NCBI GenBank assembly: GCA_046294495.1
Contig: JBKBKV010000047.1
Coordinates: 1 to 13,981 of the forward strand
Source of the DNA: HRBIN23 sp046294495
GTDB lineage: Bacteria; Chloroflexota; Dehalococcoidia; Lucifugimonadales; HRBIN23
Length of the DNA stretch: 13,981 bases
Reading direction: 5' to 3'
Position numbers and translations under genes: made by a program. The notes beneath the pieces are model-generated. The model was not told the origin of the DNA. It saw only the letters and a program-made list of their open reading frames with translations, and made no database searches. This document shows positions 6,605-13,391 of the stretch, piece by piece (the first letter of the stretch is position 1; each line of letters begins with the position of its first letter).

Positions 6605-7906
6605 ATGCGCGAGCGCTGGTCCTCTCGCCTGGGCTTCATTCTTGCCACCATAGGCTCGGCCATCGGGATAGGAAACATATGGCGTTTCCCCTACCTCATC
6701 GGTGCAAACGGCGGGGGAGCCTTCCTTATTCCTTACCTGCTGGCTATCGCCCTGGCTGGCCTCCCTGTCTTGATGCTGGAGCTGGCAGGGGGCCGTTGTT
6801 TCCGAAGTGGGGTGCTGGGCACCTTTCGGGCGGTGCGTCCCTGGGCCGGCTGTATAGGGGCCTTTATCGCCCTGTGGGCGCTGGTGCTCCTGAGTTACTA
6901 CCTGGTAGTGGTGGGATGGGCCTTCGGCTATATGGTGCACAGCGTGGCCGGCTCCCTGCCTCGTTTCGCCTCCTTCACTGCCGGGCACAACTCCCTGTCC
7001 TTTTTCCTCGTTGTGAGCGGCATTACCGTAGGCATCGTAGCCCTGGGTGTGGGTAGGGGGATTGAACGGGCCAACCGCATCCTGATGCCTCTGCTCTTCT
7101 TAATCTTGGCAGGGCTGGCAGTCTTCAGCGCTACCCTCCCTGGGTGGGTCAAGGCGATGAACTTCTATCTCTTCCCCCAACCTTCCGCCCTTGCAAACCC
7201 TCTGGTGTGGGCCGCCGCCTTCGGGCAAGTGTTCTTCTCGGTAGGAGTGGGCATGGGGGTGATGATTACCTATGGAGCCTATGTGGAAAGCAAAGAGTCT
7301 ATACCCTCCTCCTCCCTATGGGTCGTTGTGGCCGACACCCTGTCGGCCCTTGTGGCTGGGCTAGTTATCTTCCCGGTGGTCTTCTCCTTCGGAGGGGAGC
7401 CTGGGGCTGGGCCAGGGCTGGCCTTTGACACCCTTCCCCAGTTGTTCCGCCAGTTCTCGGGGGCAACTAGGTATGCCCTAGGCGCACTCTTTTATTGCCT
7501 GGTAACGATTGCGGGGCTCTCTTCAGCCGTCTCCCTGTTGGAGACGGCTTTGGTGGGGGCACAGGAGACATGGAAGGTGTCCCGGGGGAGGGGAGTAGCC
7601 TTACTCTGGGTGGCCCTGCTTCTGCTGGGGCTGCCCAGCGTCCTTAGTTATAGTGGGACATCCCTATCCGTGGGCGGTGCCCGCGTGCTAGACATCCTGG
7701 ACAACCTGACGGGGCTCCTGGTTCTCCCCCTGGGGGTGCTGGCGACGGCCATTGTGCTGGGGTGGCTTGTGCCCGCCCGCAAGATGGAGAGGGAGATACA
7801 GACGGGGTTTGTGGGGTGGTCGTGCATCCGCCTGGCGCGCTTCGCCGTGCCAGCCTCTATTCTGGGCGTGATGGGGGCTACCTTCTTGCAGCGCCTGGGC
7901 GGGTAG
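6605..7906 (+). CDS. sodium:neurotransmitter symporter (NSS/SNF) family transporter; 5' end uncertain because of the gap
   Basis: 433 residues from ATG 6605. The N-terminus has the hallmark of LeuT-fold NSS transporters, WSSRLGF...GSAIGIGNIWRFPYL (5-31), with the unwound first helix, Asn24 (sodium-site ligand, LeuT Asn27) and Arg27 (gate, LeuT Arg30). The sixth-helix region VFFSVGVGMGVMITYGAY (209-226) and S306-S307 in AGLSSAVS (LeuT Thr354-Ser355, second sodium site) are also conserved. Length fits the 11-helix bacterial group. Known members import amino acids or related solutes with sodium. No ribosome site is visible before GTG 6602 or ATG 6605, and the frame stays open into the gap, so the real start could lie inside it. 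It converges with the VOC gene, with only two bases between the stop codons. Confidence 0.92.
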   Translation: MRERWSSRLGFILATIGSAIGIGNIWRFPYLIGANGGGAFLIPYLLAIALAGLPVLMLELAGGRCFRSGVLGTFRAVRPWAGCIGAFIALWALVLLSYYLVVVGWAFGYMVHSVAGSLPRFASFTAGHNSLSFFLVVSGITVGIVALGVGRGIERANRILMPLLFLILAGLAVFSATLPGWVKAMNFYLFPQPSALANPLVWAAAFGQVFFSVGVGMGVMITYGAYVESKESIPSSSLWVVVADTLSALVAGLVIFPVVFSFGGEPGAGPGLAFDTLPQLFRQFSGATRYALGALFYCLVTIAGLSSAVSLLETALVGAQETWKVSRGRGVALLWVALLLLGLPSVLSYSGTSLSVGGARVLDILDNLTGLLVLPLGVLATAIVLGWLVPARKMEREIQTGFVGWSCIRLARFAVPASILGVMGATFLQRLGG

Positions 7907-7908
7907 GG

Positions 7909-8301
7909 CTACCCCTTCCGTTCCACCAACTGGAGCAGGATGCCGTGCGTCTCCTTGGGATGGATGAACACCATCCCCGTAGCCTCTATAACCTGGACGC
8001 CACGCCCCTTCAGTTCTGCCGTCGCCCTAGCCAGGTCGTCCACCGCTAGGGCCACCAGGTGAATGCCCTCCCCTCGGCGCTGGAGGGTGCGCCCCAGGGG
8101 GGTGTTGGGGCCAAGGGGCTCTGCCAGTTCTATAAAGCGTCCCGAGTTGCCCAGGTAGAAGTAGGCATTGCGCAGGCCCAGTTCTGGATGGGCCTTCCCG
8201 ACCTCGCCTGTAGGCTTCAGCCCCAGGCGCTTCTCGTAGTCTTGCACCGCCTGTTCTAGGTTGTTTACTGCCACGACGATGTGGTCAATCCACTTGAACA
8301 A
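7909..8301 (-). CDS. VOC-family protein, methylmalonyl-CoA epimerase/glyoxalase-like
   Basis: 130 residues starting at a TTG codon (8301), chosen because AGGAGGTG lies just upstream and no other start fits. Two beta-alpha-beta-beta-beta modules typical of the vicinal-oxygen-chelate fold are seen: D6-H7-I-V-V-A-V at the start of the first and GIHLVALAVDD (79-89) of the second, with FIHPKETHG (112-120) near the end. The layout follows methylmalonyl-CoA epimerase, with His7 and His81 as expected metal ligands. At the last ligand position (LLELV in epimerases, Glu) this protein has LLQLV with Gln124, so a true epimerase is doubtful; lyases, dioxygenases and glyoxalases share the fold. It starts 22 bases after the enolase-superfamily stop codon, an operon arrangement suggesting a shared pathway. 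Confidence 0.85.
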   Translation of the reverse strand: MFKWIDHIVVAVNNLEQAVQDYEKRLGLKPTGEVGKAHPELGLRNAYFYLGNSGRFIELAEPLGPNTPLGRTLQRRGEGIHLVALAVDDLARATAELKGRGVQVIEATGMVFIHPKETHGILLQLVERKG

Positions 8302-8323
8302 GGTGCACCTCCTGGTGTAACGC

Positions 8324-9424
8324 TTACCGTATAACCTGAAGGGTATCCCGTCTTATCCGCTCCCAGTCGATATCGTAGCCCAGGCCGGGTTTCTGTGGGG
8401 CGTGCACAAAGCCCTGGCCGTCCACCTCAATATCCTCTACCAGGCCGAACTTGTTGGCGCCTGTGGAAGGGAAGAACTCGTAGTAGTCGCAGTTGGGCAC
8501 CGCCATAGTTACATGGAGGTTGGCCACATTGTTCAGGGAGTTGCCTCCGTGGTGGATTTCGCACTTCATATGGAAGGCTTCCGCCAGGTGGGCTATCTTC
8601 ACCAGAGGCGTAATGCCTCCCGACACCGCCACATCCCCCCGCAGGATGTCCGTTGCCTTTTGGAGAATCCACACCGGTGTTCCATAGAAACGCCCAGGCA
8701 CCCACTCCACCGACATAATGGGGATGTCTAGTTTCTGGCACAGTTTGGTGTAGTTATATATGTCCTCTTCGGCTAGGGGGTCTTCATACCAGAAAAATCC
8801 CAGGTCTTCGATTGCCCTTCCCACCCGCAGGGCGTCCTCATAGGTGTAGGCCCACATGGAGTCCAGCATCAAAACCGTGTCCTCCCCCACCGCTTGGCGC
8901 ACCGCTCGGCAAATCTCTATGTCCTCCTTGGGCACTCCGTGTGGGTGGATTTTGTAGGCTGTCCACCCCTGGGAGCGAAAGCGCTGGGCCTCCTCCACAT
9001 AATCCTCCACACGGGGCCACGAGGGAGAACTGGCGTAAGCGGGCACCTTCTCCCTGCACGTGCCCAGAAGCCGATGGATAGGCAGGCCTGCCACTTTACC
9101 CGCCAGGTCCCACAGGGCCACATCCACCGCTCCGATGGCCGCGGTAGGAACGGAGCGGTTGGTGCGCCACATCTCGCTCCAGATAGCGCCTATGTCCAGG
9201 GGGTTCCTGCCCACCACTATGGGCTTCAGGAACTCCATCAGGGGGCCAACAAAGGCGTCGGCTCCTTGCCGGGGAGACCCCATAAAGGCGTGTCCCTCCA
9301 GCCCCTCGTCCGTGTGGATAGTGAGGACACCCAACGGTTTCATACCCCCGAACAGGTTCCTCCCGGACCGATAGGCTGGCGCATCCCACTTGACCAGGCG
9401 CACCGTCAACTCTTTGACCTTCAC
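8324..9424 (-). CDS. mandelate racemase/muconate lactonizing enzyme family protein (enolase superfamily)
   Basis: 366 residues from GTG 9424 with AGGGGG just upstream; the frame stays open further upstream but without family sequence or a ribosome site. The capping domain covers about 1-125 and the barrel the rest. Metal ligands of the superfamily are Asp188 (LMLDSM), Glu214 (WYEDPL) and Glu240 (SVEW). A K158-x-H160 motif marks the first catalytic side, and the Asp264 (RGDV) / His291 (EIHHGG) dyad marks the mandelate-racemase subgroup, whose members mostly dehydrate or epimerise acid sugars and other carboxylates by abstracting an alpha proton. The residue after Lys-x is His, not the Lys of classical mandelate racemase. 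Substrate unknown. It heads a two-gene unit with the VOC gene and is divergent from tenA. Confidence 0.92.
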   Translation of the reverse strand: MKVKELTVRLVKWDAPAYRSGRNLFGGMKPLGVLTIHTDEGLEGHAFMGSPRQGADAFVGPLMEFLKPIVVGRNPLDIGAIWSEMWRTNRSVPTAAIGAVDVALWDLAGKVAGLPIHRLLGTCREKVPAYASSPSWPRVEDYVEEAQRFRSQGWTAYKIHPHGVPKEDIEICRAVRQAVGEDTVLMLDSMWAYTYEDALRVGRAIEDLGFFWYEDPLAEEDIYNYTKLCQKLDIPIMSVEWVPGRFYGTPVWILQKATDILRGDVAVSGGITPLVKIAHLAEAFHMKCEIHHGGNSLNNVANLHVTMAVPNCDYYEFFPSTGANKFGLVEDIEVDGQGFVHAPQKPGLGYDIDWERIRRDTLQVIR

Positions 9425-9458
9425 GGCTCCCCCTAAGATCAGCGTTGTTGTTGCGACT

Positions 9459-9464
9459 ACTATA
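9459..9464 (-). promoter_or_regulatory. possible -10 element for the enolase-superfamily/VOC unit
   Basis: On the minus strand TATAGT (5 of 6 matches to the -10 consensus) lies 34 bases before the GTG start. No good -35 is seen at the usual distance, so recognition might need an activator or an alternative sigma factor. An 8-base palindrome CACTAGTG (9466-9473) sits directly upstream, where a regulator could bind. Weak evidence. Confidence 0.25.
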
Positions 9465-9512
9465 TCACTAGTGGGGCAAGACAGCATCATACCAAAAAGA
9501 GGGGGGTGCCCT

Positions 9513-10175
9513 ATGGCTTTCAGCAATCGCCTTTGGCAAAGCATCCAGGAGATCTTCCAGCGCATCCTAGAGCATCCCTTTATCCGGGGCCTCACCGATG
9601 GCACCCTGGACGAGGACGCTTTCCGCTTATATGTGGTGCAGGACGCCCTCTACCTGCGCGATTTCGCTAAAGGGCTTGCCCTCCTGGCCGCCAAAGCCCC
9701 CGATGACGCCTGGCTTATGAAGTTCGCCCAGGACGCTAGGGACGCCCTCCAGGTGGAGCGTGCACTTCACGAGTCCTTCTTCACCGTCTGGGGCCTCACC
9801 CCCCAACAGGTCTACACCACGCCCCTGGCCCCCACTAACCTGCTGTATACCTCCTACCTGCTCCGCGTGGCCTACGAGCGTCCCTTTTACGAGGGCATCG
9901 GTGCTTTCCTACCCTGCTACTGGGTGTATCTGGAGGTGGGCAAGGCCCTGGAGCAGAAAGGCTCCCCCAAACCCCTCTATCAGAAGTGGATCGACACCTA
10001 CTCCAGCGCCCAGTATGAGAAGGTGGTGAGGGCGTCTATCGCTGTGGCCGATGCTGTGGCCGAAGGTCTAACTGCCCATCAGCAGGAGGCGGTGCTTCAG
10101 CATTTCATCACCACTACCCGCTTAGAGTGGATGTTCTGGGACATGGGCTGGCGCAAGGAGCGGTGGCCAGTGTAG
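9513..10175 (+). CDS. tenA: TenA-family aminopyrimidine aminohydrolase (thiaminase II)
   Basis: 220 residues, all-helical TenA fold. The start ATG 9513 has a G-rich ribosome site (AGAGGGGGG) 7 bases upstream; an upstream in-frame start lies in the divergent promoter region. The active-site set falls at the same numbers as I recall for Bacillus subtilis TenA: Asp44, Tyr47, Tyr112, Cys135 (nucleophile, in LPCYWVY), Tyr139, Tyr163 and Glu205. TenA hydrolyses 4-amino-5-aminomethyl-2-methylpyrimidine to the hydroxymethyl pyrimidine, salvaging degraded thiamin, and can also cleave thiamin. This is the Cys-type (TenA_C) form. No other thiamin gene is in view, and no TPP riboswitch is seen in the 88-base divergent region with the enolase-superfamily gene, so it stands apart from a thi operon here. 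Confidence 0.95.
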   Translation: MAFSNRLWQSIQEIFQRILEHPFIRGLTDGTLDEDAFRLYVVQDALYLRDFAKGLALLAAKAPDDAWLMKFAQDARDALQVERALHESFFTVWGLTPQQVYTTPLAPTNLLYTSYLLRVAYERPFYEGIGAFLPCYWVYLEVGKALEQKGSPKPLYQKWIDTYSSAQYEKVVRASIAVADAVAEGLTAHQQEAVLQHFITTTRLEWMFWDMGWRKERWPV

Positions 10176-10252
10176 GGACGGTTCCCATCCTGACAATGCC
10201 TCAGGTATGGCTGGCGCAGGCGTTGGCGGGGAGCCGCCCAGGCCAGGGAGGG

Positions 10253-10275
10253 AAAAAGCCCCGCCTTTTCGGGGC
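10253..10275 (-). terminator. intrinsic terminator on the minus strand with no minus-strand gene ahead of it
   Basis: Read on the minus strand, GCCCCG (10275-10270), a 6-base loop and CGGGGC (10263-10258) form a GC-only stem followed at once by TTTTT (10257-10253). On the plus strand the hairpin is preceded by A's but not followed by T's, so it is a poor terminator for tenA. The rest of the tenA-folC interval (10176-10401) holds a short GGCGG/CCGCC hairpin (10225-10238) and promoter-like boxes, and no gene I can support. Confidence 0.5.
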
Positions 10276-10316
10276 GGTCCCGACCACAGGTGTAACATCC
10301 CCCAATGCTCCCTTCA

Positions 10317-10346
10317 TTGACACAGTTTTCCGCCCTCTGGTAGCCT
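10317..10346 (+). promoter_or_regulatory. candidate promoter for folC-fabF
   Basis: A perfect -35 box TTGACA (10317-10322) is followed after 18 bases by a weak -10, TAGCCT (10341-10346, 3 of 6), about 55 bases before the folC start. It would drive the folC-fabF pair. Only the -35 is convincing. Confidence 0.35.
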
Positions 10347-10401
10347 GAGACTACTGCCCTGACAACGCTTCGGAGGGCTTCGGGAGGGAAGGCTCTTGCA
10401 C

Positions 10402-11778
10402 ATGAACTACCAAGGGGCTGTGCGCTATCTGCTGGGCCTGGCCGACTGGGAGCGTATGGCTTCTCCAGTCAGCCAGCGTCCTCGCTACGACTTGCGTCGT
10501 ATGGAGGCGCTAGTGGAGCGCCTAGGTTCGCCCCACCGCGCTGTTCCAACGGTGCACATTACGGGGAGCAAGGGGAAGGGGAGCACTTCGGCTATGTTGG
10601 CCAGCATCCTGACAGCGGCTGGATATAGGGTGGGGCTTTACACCTCTCCCCATTTGCATACCTTCTGTGAGCGCCTCCGCTTGGGGCTGGAGCCGGTGTC
10701 CCCTCAGGGTTTTGCCGACCTGGTGGAGAAGGTGCGCCCATACGCCGACGCCCTGGCCCACGAGGGTATTTGGGGGAGGGTAACTACCTTTGAGTTCTTG
10801 ACCGCTATGGCCTTTGTGGGCTTCCGAGACGCCGGGTGCGCTTTCCAGGTGCTGGAGGTGGGGCTGGGGGGAACCCTGGACGCCACCAATGTGGTGCCAG
10901 CCCCCCTGGTAAGTGTTATAACATCCATTAGTTTGGACCACACCCACATCCTGGGCGATACGGTGGCGCAGATAGCCAGGGACAAGGCGGGCATTATCAA
11001 GGTCGGGAGCCGGGCCGTTACCGCCCCTCAGGCGGAGCCGGCTCTGGAGCAAATTCGCCAGCGGGCCTCCGCGGTGGGTGCCCCCCTTACGGAGGTGGGG
11101 AGGGACTACCGCTGGTTTCGTGGCCCTTGGAACCTGGAGGGGCAGCACTTCGCCCTTGAAGGCCCTAACGGCCGTCTGGAGGCGTGGCTTCCCCTGCTGG
11201 GGGAGCATCAGCTGGAGAACGCTGCCTGCGCTCTAGCAGCCGTGGATAATCTACGCCAGCAAGGTGTGGTTATCCCTTGGGAGGCAGTGGTGGAGGGGTT
11301 CCGCCGGGTGCGCTGGCCCGCTCGCTTGGAGGTGCTCCGCCGCCGCCCCCTTGTGGTGGCCGACGGCGCCCATAACCCCTACTCTGTAACGCGTCTGAGC
11401 GTGGCGGTGAGGGACTACCTGGGGGCGCGACGGGTGCTCCTGGTCTTCGGCACCTCTTCCGATAAAGATATTCCCAGCATGGTAGAGGCCCTCGCCTGCC
11501 TGGCTCCGCGGGTGTTTCTGGCCCGCTCACGGCATCCCCGCTCCACACCCGTGGAACGCTTGCAAGAGGTCTGCACCTCCTTAGGGTTAGAGGCGGTGCC
11601 TTGTGGAGGTGTCCTTGACGCCCTTCAGCGGGCTTTGGCAGAGGCCAAGGAGGACGACTTGGTGCTGGTGGCAGGCTCCCTTTTCGTGGCGGGGGAGGCG
11701 CGGGAGAACCTCCTGGGCATCGCCCCGGAAGTCTACCCCGAACTGGAGCGGGTGCCCGTTAGACCCTTTGCGCGGTGA
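10402..11778 (+). CDS. folC: bifunctional folylpolyglutamate synthase/dihydrofolate synthase
   Basis: 458 residues of the Mur-ligase-like FolC family. The ATP-binding P-loop is G55-S-K-G-K-G-S61 in HITGSKGKGS, followed by LYTSPHL (79-85), the GGTLDATNVV segment, ISLDHTHILG, IARDKAGIIK, and the C-terminal-domain motif ADGAHNP. It adds glutamate to dihydropteroate and/or to folates in the cytoplasm; whether one or both activities are present cannot be told. ATG 10402 is taken as the start, with AAGG 9 bases upstream. A TTG six bases earlier is also well placed after GGAGG (10383-10387), so the start is uncertain by two codons. The fabF start follows 10 bases after the stop, so they are co-transcribed. 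Confidence 0.96.
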   Translation: MNYQGAVRYLLGLADWERMASPVSQRPRYDLRRMEALVERLGSPHRAVPTVHITGSKGKGSTSAMLASILTAAGYRVGLYTSPHLHTFCERLRLGLEPVSPQGFADLVEKVRPYADALAHEGIWGRVTTFEFLTAMAFVGFRDAGCAFQVLEVGLGGTLDATNVVPAPLVSVITSISLDHTHILGDTVAQIARDKAGIIKVGSRAVTAPQAEPALEQIRQRASAVGAPLTEVGRDYRWFRGPWNLEGQHFALEGPNGRLEAWLPLLGEHQLENAACALAAVDNLRQQGVVIPWEAVVEGFRRVRWPARLEVLRRRPLVVADGAHNPYSVTRLSVAVRDYLGARRVLLVFGTSSDKDIPSMVEALACLAPRVFLARSRHPRSTPVERLQEVCTSLGLEAVPCGGVLDALQRALAEAKEDDLVLVAGSLFVAGEARENLLGIAPEVYPELERVPVRPFAR

Positions 11779-11788
11779 GGATACAGCG

Positions 11789-13036
11789 ATGGATAGAAAA
11801 CGGCGTGTCGTGATTTCAGGTATGGGGGCTATGACCCCCCTGGGGCAGTCGGTGCAAGCCTTTTGGGATGGCCTGGTGGCGGGCCGGTCGGGGGTTGCAC
11901 CTATCACCCTGTGCGATGCCTCCGAGTTCCCCTGCCGCATTGCAGGGGAGGTAAAGGGGTTCAACCCTGACGACCATATGGACCGACGGGAGGCCAGGCG
12001 TATGGCACGCTTCAGCCAGTTGGCCGTAGCCGCGGCCTACCAGGCGGTAAAAGACGCTTCCCTAGACCTTTCCAAAGAGGATCTGACGCGGTGCGGAGTT
12101 CTCCTGGGCAACGGCAATGGTGGATTTCCCACCACGGAGGAGCAGTGCCGCATCCTGGTGGCCAAAGGGGGTATGCGGGTTTCCCCCTTCTTTATCCCTA
12201 TGATCTTGCCCAACATGGCGGCGGCCAATGTGAGCCGTCTGCTAGGCCTGCGGGGGTATACCGGCACCTGCATCACTGCCTGCGCTGCATCCACTCAGGC
12301 TATCGGGGAAGCGGCCGAGGTAATTCGTAGCGGGCGCGCCGATGTGATGCTTACCGGGGGCACCGAGGCAGGCATTAGCCCTTTGGGCCTGGCGGGTTTC
12401 TGCGTTATAAAGGCCCTAACGACCCGCAACGAAGAGCCAGAGAAGGCCAGCCGCCCATTTGACGCCCAGCGGGATGGCTTTGTGCCTGCCGAGGGCGCTG
12501 CCATTCTGGTTCTAGAGGAGGCGGAGCACGCCCTGCGCAGGGGGGCACGCATCTATGCAGAGGTGGCGGGATATGGGGTTACCTCTGACGCTTTTCATCT
12601 GGTTCAGCCGGATGAGCAGGGGGATGGGGCGGCCAGGGCTATGCAGGAGGCTCTGGCCGATGCGGGCGTCTCGCCTGCAGAGGTAGACTACATCAACGCT
12701 CACGGCACCTCTACGCCTTTGAACGATGCCCTGGAAACCCTGGCGATCAAGAGAGTTTTTGGAGAACTCGCATACAAAGTGCCTATCAGTTCCACCAAGT
12801 CTATGATCGGGCACGCCCTGGGGGGATCGGGGGCGTTAGAGGCTGTCGCCTGTGTGCAGACCATCCTTACGGGGGTCATACACCCCACCATCAATCTGGA
12901 GTTCCCCGACCCGGCTTGCGACCTGGACTATGTTCCCAATATTGCCAGGCGGAAAGAGGTGCAGGTGGTGCTATCCAACTCCTTTGGGTTCGGGGGACAG
13001 AACGCTTGCCTTGTCCTCCGACGCTGGGAGGTGTAG
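11789..13036 (+). CDS. fabF: beta-ketoacyl-ACP synthase II
   Basis: 415 residues, the usual length for FabF. The thiolase-fold catalytic residues are all present: Cys165 (TACAAST), His305 (NAHGTSTP), Lys337 (SSTKSMIGH) and His342, with the FGFGG gate loop (399-403) near the end. It condenses malonyl-ACP with an acyl-ACP in fatty-acid elongation. ATG 11789 begins the conserved RRVVISGMG strand; a longer in-frame start at 11603 would lie inside folC and is rejected. The weak ribosome site GAGG overlaps the folC stop codon, suggesting translational coupling. No acpP, fabG or other fab gene accompanies it here. A C-His-His synthase of polyketide type is an unlikely alternative given the single-domain length and housekeeping neighbour. 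The gene converges with the SWIM gene. Confidence 0.95.
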   Translation: MDRKRRVVISGMGAMTPLGQSVQAFWDGLVAGRSGVAPITLCDASEFPCRIAGEVKGFNPDDHMDRREARRMARFSQLAVAAAYQAVKDASLDLSKEDLTRCGVLLGNGNGGFPTTEEQCRILVAKGGMRVSPFFIPMILPNMAAANVSRLLGLRGYTGTCITACAASTQAIGEAAEVIRSGRADVMLTGGTEAGISPLGLAGFCVIKALTTRNEEPEKASRPFDAQRDGFVPAEGAAILVLEEAEHALRRGARIYAEVAGYGVTSDAFHLVQPDEQGDGAARAMQEALADAGVSPAEVDYINAHGTSTPLNDALETLAIKRVFGELAYKVPISSTKSMIGHALGGSGALEAVACVQTILTGVIHPTINLEFPDPACDLDYVPNIARRKEVQVVLSNSFGFGGQNACLVLRRWEV

Positions 13037-13055
13037 GCCAGGTGGGAGTTTATCT

Positions 13056-13298
13056 CTACACCCCTGGGGGGGATGAGAGCATCTCCCCCAGGATGTGTTC
13101 CAGGGCCATACTGTGGCTGCAGGTCTGGTGGCCACCAAAGAAGGGGCAGGTGCATGTCCAGCGCCCGGCGTCGTATGTAATGGTATAGGTGTCGTGCTCG
13201 CCACGAAAGGTGGCGGTGAAGCGATGAAAGCTTACCCTCTCCCGCTCCTGGGCGTAGAGCCGGGCCTTCTCTATCTTGCTGATCAGGCTGGAGTGCAT
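13056..13298 (-). CDS. stand-alone SWIM zinc-finger mini-protein
   Basis: 80 residues. A basic, partly helical N-terminus (about 1-31) is followed by two beta strands and the SWIM signature C49-T-C51...C60-S-H62, matching CxCxnCxH. Cys49, Cys51, Cys60 and His62 should bind one zinc ion. SWIM domains occur in SWI2/SNF2 helicases, MuDR transposases and other proteins, and are thought to bind DNA or protein partners; here the domain makes up almost the whole protein. ATG 13298 has AAAGGGGG upstream and a good candidate promoter. No nearby helicase or recombinase partner is visible. It converges with fabF (19 bases between stops), and its last codons lie in a strong hairpin. Function unknown; a small DNA- or RNA-binding regulator is a guess. 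Confidence 0.82.
   Translation of the reverse strand: MHSSLISKIEKARLYAQERERVSFHRFTATFRGEHDTYTITYDAGRWTCTCPFFGGHQTCSHSMALEHILGEMLSSPPGV
13063..13092. other. strong hairpin 3' of fabF, inside the end of the SWIM gene
   Basis: Arms CCTGGGGGGGAT (13063-13074) and ATCTCCCCCAGG (13081-13092) pair over 12 positions with one G-U, around a 6-base loop. It begins 27 bases after the fabF stop and overlaps codons for the last residues of the SWIM protein. No T run follows on either strand, so it may be a U-less terminator or 3'-end stabiliser for folC-fabF mRNA, or a chance of codon use. Confidence 0.55.
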
Positions 13299-13335
13299 TC
13301 TACCCCCTTTGTGCGAGTCTAGCGCTTCCTATAAC

Positions 13336-13364
13336 ATCCTATCCCCTCCCTGGGCGGGGGTCAA
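13336..13364 (-). promoter_or_regulatory. candidate promoter for the SWIM gene
   Basis: Minus strand: TTGACC (13364-13359), 17-base spacer, TAGGAT (13341-13336), giving a leader of about 30 bases before ATG 13298. The boxes match consensus at 5 of 6 and 4 of 6 positions. The same -35 and spacing, with a near-identical -10, occur ahead of the DedA gene. Confidence 0.45.
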
Positions 13365-13391
13365 TGAAGGGGTTATACTACGCCCAGGGAG
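13346..13391. repeat. 11-base perfect inverted repeat between the CoA-transferase and SWIM genes
   Basis: CTCCCTGGGCG (13346-13356) and CGCCCAGGGAG (13381-13391) are exact reverse complements with 24 bases between. The stem spans the CoA-transferase stop codon (13373-13375), and the -35 box of the SWIM promoter lies in the loop. It could end the CoA-transferase transcript (no U run follows) or act as an operator for the SWIM gene. Confidence 0.6.

Noticed and set aside
6194..6988. Minus-strand open frame crossing the N gap
   Set aside because: It reads through undetermined bases and lies antisense to two clear genes.
9425..9512. TPP riboswitch upstream of tenA
   Set aside because: The leader is too short and lacks the conserved CUGAGA and thi-box sequence pattern.
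10225..10238. GGCGG / CCGCC hairpin as a tenA terminator
   Set aside because: Five base pairs with no T tract following.
10522..11208. Minus-strand open frame of 228 codons inside folC
   Set aside because: FolC is unmistakable on the plus strand across this span. The minus frame has no family features and would not explain the orphan terminator at 10253-10275 convincingly, since over 240 bases separate them.
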